Shown here piece after piece: positions 1-4,364 of a DNA stretch of 6,613 nucleotides. How positions within the stretch are numbered: position 1 is the stretch's first letter; each line of letters opens with the position of its first letter. The notes under the pieces were generated by a model. The model searched no databases, had not been told where the DNA came from, and saw only the letters and a program-made list of their open reading frames with translations. Location: contig JAUVNM010000101.1 of assembly GCA_030599705.1 (NCBI GenBank), forward strand, positions 1 through 6,613, in the 5' to 3' direction. Origin of the DNA: Gammaproteobacteria bacterium. GTDB lineage: Bacteria; Pseudomonadota; Gammaproteobacteria; UBA9214. A program made the position numbers and the translations under genes.

Positions 1-802
1 GCATCAGGATGCGCGCCACCGCAATGGTGCGTACGAACTCAAACGGATCGAGTTCCGGTTCCTGATCCAGCGGTGTCCCTGCGACCTTGATCAGCTGGTT
101 GATCGGGACGCTACCCGGGTGTTCCGGCAGGTTGGACAGCTCGCACAACAGCGCTACCCGGTCCGCGCGGCTTTCCCCCATGCCGACAATACCGCCGCAA
201 CAGACGTTGATGCCGGCTTCACGAACATGCGTGAGGGTCTCCAGGCGATCGTCCCAGGTCCGCGTGCTGATAATCTCGCCGTAGAACTCCGGCGAGGTGT
301 CCAGGTTATGGTTGTAATAATCAAGACCGGCCGCCTTTAACTGCCGGCTCTGCCCCGCATCCAGCATGCCGAGTGTCGCACACGTCTCCAGCCCTTCCGC
401 GCGCACCCGGGTCACCATTTCCAGCACCCGTTCAAAATTTCTGCCCTGCGGATTGCGCCACGCCGCACCCATGCAAAAGCGCGAGGCCCCGGCTGCCCTG
501 GCGCGGCGTGCAGCCGTCACCACGGTCTCGATATCCAGCAGGTGTTCCGGCTCGAGCCCGGTGTCGTAATGCACGCTTTGCGGGCAGTACTGGCAATCCT
601 CCGGACAGCCGCCGGTCTTGATACTCAGCAAGGTACTGATCTGTATGGCATTCGGATCGAAATGCCGGCGGTGCACCGTCTGCGCCTGGAACAGCAACTC
701 GTTGAACGGCAGGTCGAACAGGGCACCGGCCTCGGCACGGTCCCAGTCATGGCGCAGGGCATTTTCAGGGTTTTCCGACAGACAGGCAGTTTGCTCGGGC
801 AT
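1..802 (-). CDS. bioB: Biotin synthase BioB (partial, C-terminus beyond window)
   Basis: Radical-SAM enzyme that inserts sulfur into dethiobiotin, the last step of biotin synthesis, in the cytoplasm. Reading the minus strand from ATG 802 gives 267 residues open to the window edge. The radical-SAM cluster motif CPEDCQYC supplies Cys66, Cys70 and Cys73 for the [4Fe-4S] cluster. Cys110 (RFCMGAAW), Cys141 (ETCATLG) and Cys201 (VCCGG) match the three cysteine ligands of the E. coli [2Fe-2S] cluster, offset by 13 residues. The fourth ligand, Arg260 in E. coli, would lie just past the edge. [14 protein letters not shown] and SVPIN are also family hallmarks. The start is firm because an in-frame TAA lies two codons upstream; no clear Shine-Dalgarno is visible. 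Roughly 80 C-terminal residues are missing. The gene diverges from comF and has a BirA operator in its promoter. The other bio genes may follow to the left, but that is not visible. Confidence 0.97.
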   Translation of the reverse strand, partial: MPEQTACLSENPENALRHDWDRAEAGALFDLPFNELLFQAQTVHRRHFDPNAIQISTLLSIKTGGCPEDCQYCPQSVHYDTGLEPEHLLDIETVVTAARRARAAGASRFCMGAAWRNPQGRNFERVLEMVTRVRAEGLETCATLGMLDAGQSRQLKAAGLDYYNHNLDTSPEFYGEIISTRTWDDRLETLTHVREAGINVCCGGIVGMGESRADRVALLCELSNLPEHPGSVPINQLIKVAGTPLDQEPELDPFEFVRTIAVARILM

Positions 803-836
803 AGGGTATTACCGGGTATGGGCTCGGGTGCCCTGG

Positions 837-865
837 ACTATGAAACTGAACCCCCGGGCTGTCAA
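837..865 (-). promoter_or_regulatory. Candidate sigma-70 promoter of bioB
   Basis: On the minus strand there is a perfect -35 TTGACA (860-865), a 17-nt spacer, and a -10 CATAGT (837-842, 4 of 6 consensus bases). This would start transcription near 830, about 28 nt before the bioB ATG. The -35 lies inside the left arm of the BirA operator, so repressor binding should block RNA polymerase. Confidence 0.65.
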
Positions 866-891
866 CCGGATAAGGAAATAGTGGTTTACGA
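859..891. promoter_or_regulatory. BirA (biotin repressor) operator
   Basis: The left arm CTGTCAACC (859-867) and right arm GGTTTACGA (883-891) are separated by exactly 15 nt. The known proteobacterial BirA box is TTGTAAACC-N15-GGTTTACAA, so the arms match 7/9 and 8/9. The site sits directly upstream of bioB and covers its -35 hexamer, as expected for repression by BirA charged with biotinoyl-AMP. The right arm also encodes the first codons of comF if that gene starts at GTG 881. If the site is real, the organism's BirA should carry an N-terminal DNA-binding domain. Confidence 0.75.
872..876 (+). promoter_or_regulatory. Ribosome binding site favouring the GTG 881 start of comF
   Basis: AAGGA lies four bases before GTG 881. 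The spacing is slightly short, but no comparable site precedes the in-frame ATG at 818. It lies within the spacer of the BirA operator. Confidence 0.45.
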
Positions 892-1588
892 CTGGAAACG
901 GCTGTTGCAGTCCCTGCTGTTCCCGGTGCATTGCCGCCTGTGCGCGGTACGCACCGGGACCGCTGTGTCACTGTGCCCCGACTGCAGCGCCGACCTGCCC
1001 TGGCTGGAATCCGCCTGCCACCAGTGCGGCTGTGCCCTCCCGGCCGGTGATGACCGGCTGCTGTGCGGGGCCTGTCAGCAACGGCCGCCATACTTCGATA
1101 CCACCACGGCAATACTGCAATACCGGCCGCCGGTCGACTACCTGGTCCAGCGCCTGAAATTCTCCGGGGAACTCGCCATTGCCCCGCTGCTTTCCGAGCT
1201 GCTGGCGCTGCAGGTGTGTTCCCGTGAGGGCTCGTTGCCCGGTCTTATCGTCCCGGTGCCGCTGCACCCGTCGCGGTTACGCGAGCGCGGCTTCAACCAG
1301 GCCACCGAGATCGCACGACTGCTGGGGAAAAAGTTGCAACTGCCGGTGAATCACCGCCTCTGCAAGCGTACTCGTAAAACCGATACACAGTCATTGCTAC
1401 CGGTGAAAATACGTCACTGGAATGTGCGCAATGCATTTACCGTAACCGGAGAAATTCCAGCACGACATATCGCCATCGTTGATGACGTGATGACTACAGG
1501 TCACACGGTTAATGAACTGGCACGTGCACTGAAACGTGCCGGGGCTGAACGGGTTGAGGTCTGGGTGATTGCGCGCGCAGGACACTGA
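881..1588 (+). CDS. comF: ComF family (double zinc ribbon) phosphoribosyltransferase-like protein
   Basis: A cytoplasmic protein of the ComF/GntX family. Family members are linked to DNA uptake or use of DNA as nutrient, but their biochemical reaction is not settled. From GTG 881 it is 235 residues, the usual length. Residues 18-65 hold paired cysteines (C18/C21, C32/C35, C46/C49, C62/C65), as expected for zinc ribbons. The type I phosphoribosyltransferase domain follows: VPVPLHPSRLRERGFNQA (124-141), the RKTDTQSLLP segment (165-174), and the PRPP-binding loop VDDVMTTGHT (200-209). I chose GTG 881 because an AAGGA precedes it and the length fits. An in-frame ATG at 818 would add 21 residues without recognisable homology. 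It diverges from bioB and its start region overlaps the BirA operator, so biotin may affect its expression. I see no clear promoter of its own. Confidence 0.9.
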   Translation: MVYDWKRLLQSLLFPVHCRLCAVRTGTAVSLCPDCSADLPWLESACHQCGCALPAGDDRLLCGACQQRPPYFDTTTAILQYRPPVDYLVQRLKFSGELAIAPLLSELLALQVCSREGSLPGLIVPVPLHPSRLRERGFNQATEIARLLGKKLQLPVNHRLCKRTRKTDTQSLLPVKIRHWNVRNAFTVTGEIPARHIAIVDDVMTTGHTVNELARALKRAGAERVEVWVIARAGH

Positions 1589-1600
1589 ATAACCAACCCC

Positions 1601-1632
1601 CGTCATTCCCGCGAAGGCTGAAAGCCGAGAAT
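1601..1632. repeat. Palindromic repeat copy 1 (degenerate)
   Basis: It begins with CGTCATTCCCGC and can fold as ATTC (1605-1608) with GAAT (1629-1632), plus GGCT (1616-1619) with AGCC (1623-1626). The right arm has drifted from the GCGGGAAT seen in other copies. It starts 12 nt after the comF stop and exactly 40 nt before the identical 12-nt head of copy 2. It may add a hairpin to the comF transcript 3' end, but there is no T-run, so I do not call a terminator. Confidence 0.7.
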
Positions 1633-1640
1633 ACACTCTA

Positions 1641-1688
1641 CGTCATTCCCGCCCCCGCCTTCGCGGGGACAGGCTCCGGCGGGAATCC
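1641..1688. repeat. Palindromic repeat copy 2 (nested hairpins)
   Basis: The outer stem is ATTCCCGCC (1645-1653) with GGCGGGAAT (1678-1686), both perfect. Inside it, CCCCGC (1653-1658) pairs with GCGGGG (1663-1668) around a CTTC loop; position 1653 can join only one stem at a time. Bases 1666-1685 are the exact reverse complement of 2162-2181 on the other side of the GIY-YIG gene, and the match continues to about 1655 with one indel. Confidence 0.8.
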
Positions 1689-1829
1689 ATTAACTCCAAA
1701 GGCCGGTATGACTACTCACTCAAGGTAACTGCAAACATTATAAGAATTCTTATATACAAGTATGGAATACACACGTTCGAATATGGATGAAAACGGATAG
1801 ACCTGATCTGCATTAAGTTTCGTGTTCAT
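1689..1829. other. AT-rich spacer without a supported gene
   Basis: This stretch lies between repeat copies 2 and 3 and is clearly richer in A+T than the flanking genes. The only open frames are tiny and lack ribosome binding sites. It contains a 16-bp perfect palindrome and presumably carries the promoter of the GIY-YIG gene, although I could not pick convincing -35/-10 hexamers. Confidence 0.6.
1739..1754. promoter_or_regulatory. 16-bp perfect AT-rich palindrome
   Basis: TATAAGAATTCTTATA reads the same on both strands and lies about 110-130 bp upstream of the GIY-YIG start. Its symmetry would suit a dimeric DNA-binding protein, and TATAAG resembles a -10 element, but no matching -35 is present. 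Its function is unknown. Confidence 0.4.
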
Positions 1830-1855
1830 GGATTCCCGCCTGCGCGGGAATGACA
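1830..1855. repeat. Palindromic repeat copy 3, abutting the GIY-YIG gene
   Basis: ATTCCCGC (1832-1839) pairs perfectly with GCGGGAAT (1844-1851) around a CTGC loop, followed by the GAC end typical of this repeat. It is the cleanest copy in the window. It ends about 13 nt before the preferred ATG at 1868 and contains an alternative in-frame ATG at 1850. Confidence 0.8.
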
Positions 1856-1867
1856 AACGTGGTTATG

Positions 1868-2152
1868 ATGAAATCACCCTACGTATACATACTTTCAAGC
1901 CGCAGGCATGGAACGCTCTACATTGGCGTAACCAGCAACCTGATCAAGCGAGTATTTGAACATAGAGAAAATCTCGCTAATGGATTTTCAAGTAAATACA
2001 AAGTACATCATCTCGTTTACTATGAGGAACATACAAACATAACGTCTGCAATAGTACGTGAGAAACAAATCAAAAAGTGGCACAGGCAGTGGAAAATAAA
2101 CCTGATAGAAAGAACCAACCCTGAATGGCTGGATTTTTATCCGACGCTATGA
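1868..2152 (+). CDS. Small GIY-YIG nuclease-domain protein (COG2827/YhbQ-like)
   Basis: A 94-residue single-domain protein of the GIY-YIG nuclease superfamily, resembling the stand-alone URI-domain proteins (COG2827, often mislabelled UvrC-like). Members are predicted metal-dependent DNA nucleases; the cellular role is mostly unknown. The signature reads Y5-V-Y7 and Y18-I-G20. It is followed by Arg28 in IKRVFEHR and by Glu65 in REKQIKKW, the expected catalytic arginine and metal-binding glutamate. The WKINLIERTNPEWLDFY tail is also typical. All key residues are present, so it is probably active. The start is uncertain: tandem ATGs at 1865 and 1868 give the usual family N-terminus (MKSPYVYIL), while ATG 1850 lies inside repeat copy 3. 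No clear Shine-Dalgarno is visible. The gene is visibly AT-richer than its neighbours and is bracketed by inverted repeat copies, which suggests acquisition. Confidence 0.88.
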   Translation: MKSPYVYILSSRRHGTLYIGVTSNLIKRVFEHRENLANGFSSKYKVHHLVYYEEHTNITSAIVREKQIKKWHRQWKINLIERTNPEWLDFYPTL

Positions 2153-2158
2153 GGTAAT

Positions 2159-2199
2159 GGCTTCCCGCCGGAGCCTGTCCCGCGAAGGCGGCATGATGG
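2159..2199. repeat. Palindromic repeat copy 4 (inverted relative to copy 2)
   Basis: Bases 2162-2181 are an exact 20-nt reverse complement of copy 2 (1666-1685). Similarity continues through CGCGAAGGCGG (2181-2191) with a one-base indel, and the CATGATGG end looks like a drifted GAATGACG terminus. CCGCC (2165-2169) can pair with GGCGG (2187-2191). It begins seven bases after the GIY-YIG stop. Confidence 0.75.
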
Positions 2200-2213
2200 C
2201 ACATCAAGAGCAC

Positions 2214-2606
2214 TCAATAGTTGTTCGGATTTCCGTCGGTGAACGTGTGATAGGTGACAATATGTAATTTCTCGCCGTTTTCTTCTTTATATTTTCGGTA
2301 TTCCCCGTCTTCCTCGACAATATGCCGGCACCGGTCTCCCTTGCCGTATTCAATACATAGTTCGCCCTTGTCATTCACACGCCAGCTGCCACCTGTTTTA
2401 TTCCCGTCACGCATGCCGCGCATGGAGCCGTCGTCTGCGTAGTAAACAGACATCCTGAAGCCTCTGGTAACGTGGACATAGTCCACGGTTTTACCCGAAA
2501 ACAGCGCCCTGACCTCGTCACCTGTCAGGGTTTTTTCTGCTGCACACAGGCTGCCGGTACCCAGGGCAGCCGCCAGCAGGCCTGCCAGTATCATTGTTCC
2601 CCGCAT
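2214..2606 (-). CDS. Small exported protein of unknown function
   Basis: I do not recognise this 130-residue protein with certainty. Residues 1-23 form a Sec signal peptide: MRGT, a hydrophobic core ILAGLLAAALGTGSL, then CAA with likely cleavage before Glu24. No proper lipobox surrounds Cys21, so a periplasmic protein is likelier than a lipoprotein. The mature part has LTGDEVRALFSGKTVDYV near its start, then YYADDGSMRGMRDGNKTGGSWRV and GELCIEYGKGDRC. This order (LTG..ALFSGKTV, a 'D-G-x-x-R-G' turn, 'G-x-W-x-V', a cysteine pair C84/C93) resembles small periplasmic beta-rich proteins such as DUF995-type families. That assignment is from memory and weak. C84 and C93 could form a disulfide. The start is well supported by GGAGG five bases upstream. 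It follows ubiA on the same strand after 67 bp; no functional link is evident. Confidence 0.8.
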   Translation of the reverse strand: MRGTMILAGLLAAALGTGSLCAAEKTLTGDEVRALFSGKTVDYVHVTRGFRMSVYYADDGSMRGMRDGNKTGGSWRVNDKGELCIEYGKGDRCRHIVEEDGEYRKYKEENGEKLHIVTYHTFTDGNPNNY

Positions 2607-2611
2607 GTTGG

Positions 2612-2616
2612 CCTCC
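2612..2616 (-). promoter_or_regulatory. Strong Shine-Dalgarno for the small exported protein
   Basis: On the minus strand GGAGG lies five bases before ATG 2606. It is the best ribosome binding site in the window and fixes this start; the other genes here have weak sites. Confidence 0.75.
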
Positions 2617-2673
2617 GGATTTTTGTTGATTCATGTGACGGACAGCCCTGCTGCCCGCCGTTAACAGCGTAGT

Positions 2674-3549
2674 TCATATCTGCTGAAAAACGTAATCTAG
2701 CAGCAAACCCGCGAACACGGCAGCACCAAACCAGTTGTTATTCAGGAACGCGCGAAAACATTCCTCGCGTTCGTGGTAGCGGATCAGTCGCTGCTGGTAG
2801 AACACCAGTCCGGCTGCAACACAGACACCGGCATAATAGTACCAGCCAAGTTCGACCTGCACGCCGATCATCACCAGGCAAACCAGCACCATCACCTGGA
2901 TAGCGCCGATAATCTTCCGGTCGAATTCACCGAACAGGATGGCCGTCGATTTCACGCCAAGCGCCAGGTCATCGCCACGGTCCACCATGGCATACATGGT
3001 GTCGTAGGCCGTGGCCCACAGCACCGTGGCAGTAAACAGCAGCCAGGCAATCGCAGGAACACTGCCGGTCTGCGCGGCAAACGCCATCGGCACTGCCCAG
3101 CCAAATGCTGCACCCAGGTAGACCTGCGGCAGATAGGTGATCCGTTTCATGAACGGGTACGTCGCCGCCAGAAACACGCCAACGAACGACATCATGATGG
3201 TCAGGGTATTCAGCAACAGCACCAGGCCAAGTGCACCCAGGCACAGCAGTATAAACAGCACAATGGCTTCCACCCGGGTAATGCGGCCGGCTGCCAGTGG
3301 CCGGTTCTGTGTGCGCGTGACATGCCGGTCGATCTCGACATCCGCGAAATCATTAATGACACACCCCGCAGAGCGCATCAGGAGAACCCCAAGAATAAAC
3401 ACCAGCAGGACCTGCAAATCCGGCTGCCCTTCTCCGGCGATCAGCAGAGCCCACAACGTCGGCCACAACAGCAGGAAAAACCCGATGGGTTTATCCAGCC
3501 GCATCAACAGGGCGTAATCACGCAGGCGGTTTATCACAGAAAAGCTCAT
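2674..3549 (-). CDS. ubiA: 4-hydroxybenzoate polyprenyltransferase UbiA
   Basis: Integral inner-membrane enzyme that joins a polyprenyl chain from its diphosphate to C3 of 4-hydroxybenzoate, the second committed step of ubiquinone synthesis. The 291 residues match the E. coli length (about 290). Two Asp-rich motifs that bind Mg-diphosphate are intact: NDFADVEID (66-74) and [12 protein letters not shown] (183-194). Several hydrophobic segments are evident, for example around residues 22-38, 46-62, 95-130, 164-180, 212-232 and 237-250, consistent with the multi-helix UbiA fold. [19 protein letters not shown] near the N-terminus and RPLAAGRIT after the first Asp motif are typical. The ATG at 3549 gives a family-typical start, though no clear ribosome binding site precedes it. 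It lies 52 bp downstream of ubiC, which makes its substrate, so the two are probably cotranscribed. Confidence 0.97.
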   Translation of the reverse strand: MSFSVINRLRDYALLMRLDKPIGFFLLLWPTLWALLIAGEGQPDLQVLLVFILGVLLMRSAGCVINDFADVEIDRHVTRTQNRPLAAGRITRVEAIVLFILLCLGALGLVLLLNTLTIMMSFVGVFLAATYPFMKRITYLPQVYLGAAFGWAVPMAFAAQTGSVPAIAWLLFTATVLWATAYDTMYAMVDRGDDLALGVKSTAILFGEFDRKIIGAIQVMVLVCLVMIGVQVELGWYYYAGVCVAAGLVFYQQRLIRYHEREECFRAFLNNNWFGAAVFAGLLLDYVFQQI

Positions 3550-3601
3550 ACCATTTTATACGGCCATGATTCCCGTAATCTGAATGACATCGATCACAAT
3601 A

Positions 3602-4198
3602 TCACCCCACTTTCCATAAAGGCCGTGCTGCAGATTGCGCCGGGAAGCCGGGGAGGAAGATCTCGCTGACCAGCAGCGGCTTGCCCGCGATCCTGAATAC
3701 CGAGCGCCGGCCCCATATCGCGTCAGCGCGTTTTTGCGAGCGCTGCAGGGCATCGATATACAGTTGCTGGCCGCGGGTAATCCGCGCCAGCTCGACGATT
3801 CCACGCCGCATCGCCGGATCGGCGAACAGCATTGCGCCCAGCGGCTTCGTACCCAGGTGAGCCAGGCGCTGCAGCTTGCCGCGCATCGAGTTGGCGGGGA
3901 TCACGGTACGTGCATATACCCAGGGCCGGTCGTCACACAGCAACTGGACCTGCCGGAGTATTGCCTGGCCGTCATAACGCATCCCCAGCGCCTGCGCCTC
4001 GTCAGTTCGTGGCCGGCCCCACTGTTGCGACAGCAACCGGACCCGGAAGGTACCCGGGCAGAGCTGCAATAACCGCTTTGTCAGCGACGCCGGGTCCAGC
4101 AACCAGCCGGCAAGATCAGCCGGTATGTCATTGCGCAGGTAACACCGCCGCGGGCACCAGCGGGTTGGTTGCAGGTTCTGTTGATCAGGCGTATTCAA
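3602..4198 (-). CDS. ubiC: Chorismate--pyruvate lyase UbiC
   Basis: Cytoplasmic enzyme that splits chorismate into 4-hydroxybenzoate and pyruvate, the first committed step of ubiquinone synthesis; its product goes to UbiA, encoded next. The 198-residue frame is longer than E. coli UbiC (165) because of an N-terminal extension of roughly ten residues, an insertion around 140-160, and a short C-terminal tail. Conserved parts include LTKRL (39-43), RQVQLLC (82-88) with Arg82 matching E. coli Arg76, ARTVIP (96-101), LGTKPLGAMLF (115-125) and WGRRSVFRIAGKPLLVSEIFLP (162-183). Glu179 matches catalytic Glu155. The start is TTG at 4198: no ATG or GTG lies between the upstream in-frame stop (4274-4276) and the conserved region, and the first internal ATG (Met73) is too late. 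No clear Shine-Dalgarno is visible, so translation may be weak. Confidence 0.94.
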   Translation of the reverse strand: MNTPDQQNLQPTRWCPRRCYLRNDIPADLAGWLLDPASLTKRLLQLCPGTFRVRLLSQQWGRPRTDEAQALGMRYDGQAILRQVQLLCDDRPWVYARTVIPANSMRGKLQRLAHLGTKPLGAMLFADPAMRRGIVELARITRGQQLYIDALQRSQKRADAIWGRRSVFRIAGKPLLVSEIFLPGFPAQSAARPLWKVG

Positions 4199-4231
4199 GG
4201 TAAATGACTGTTCACGATATGGGCGGGCGGG

Positions 4232-4240
4232 ATTATGGCA
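4232..4240 (-). promoter_or_regulatory. Candidate extended -10 promoter for ubiC-ubiA
   Basis: The minus strand reads TGCCATAAT: an extended -10 TG, one base, then CATAAT (5 of 6 consensus). It would start transcription near 4225, about 27 nt before the ubiC TTG. No good -35 is present at 16-18 nt, which extended -10 promoters tolerate. It would let ubiC-ubiA be expressed apart from recG. Confidence 0.35.
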
Positions 4241-4263
4241 TGCCGGGTTCCGGAATACAGCAG

Positions 4264-4328
4264 GGCCGGCCCTTTATGCCCTTTAGGGTGCCGGCCGGGA
4301 ATGGGAAACATTCCCCGCGGGGCGCGGG
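4264..4328. repeat. Cluster of GC-rich palindromes between recG and ubiC
   Basis: Three hairpins lie almost end to end. GGCCGGC (4264-4270) pairs with GCCGGCC (4290-4296), with further pairing inside. GGGAATG (4297-4303) pairs with CATTCCC (4309-4315) around GGAAA. CCCGCG (4314-4319) pairs with CGCGGG (4323-4328), overlapping a perfect CCCCGCGGGG palindrome (4313-4322). They sit shortly after the recG stop and might slow or end its transcription. No T-run follows on the minus strand, so I do not call a standard intrinsic terminator. Confidence 0.6.
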
Positions 4329-4364
4329 TCCTACTTGAAACATTGCATCACTGCGAAGTGTGTA

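Larger units (their letters stand above)
1601..2199. mobile_element. Candidate repeat-bounded GIY-YIG cassette
   Basis: About 600 bp of AT-richer DNA holds one GIY-YIG gene with palindromic repeats on the left (copies 1-3) and an inverted matching copy on the right (copy 4). There is no transposase and I saw no target-site duplication. Calling this a mobile unit is inference from the inverted repeats, the base composition and the nuclease domain. Confidence 0.35.

Noticed and set aside
791..819. sigma-70 promoter for comF on the plus strand
   Set aside because: TTGCTC is an acceptable -35, but no recognisable -10 lies 16-18 nt away.
542..880. Open frame extending comF upstream by up to 113 codons
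   Set aside because: It overlaps bioB on the opposite strand and has no ComF-like sequence. GTG 881 with AAGGA gives the usual family length.
1586..1688. Intrinsic terminator after comF
   Set aside because: Stable hairpins are present but belong to the repeat family and are not followed by a T-run.
1762..1800. 12-codon open frame MEYTRSNMDENG in the AT-rich spacer
   Set aside because: It has no ribosome binding site and no supporting evidence; frames this short arise by chance.
3568..3588. Possible sixth degenerate ATTCCCG...GAATGAC repeat between ubiC and ubiA
   Set aside because: The arms no longer pair and the match is limited to short end motifs, so chance cannot be excluded.
2773..3669. 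298-codon plus-strand open frame opposite ubiA and the end of ubiC
   Set aside because: It is an antisense shadow of a hydrophobic protein, giving a His/Gln-rich translation with no family resemblance.
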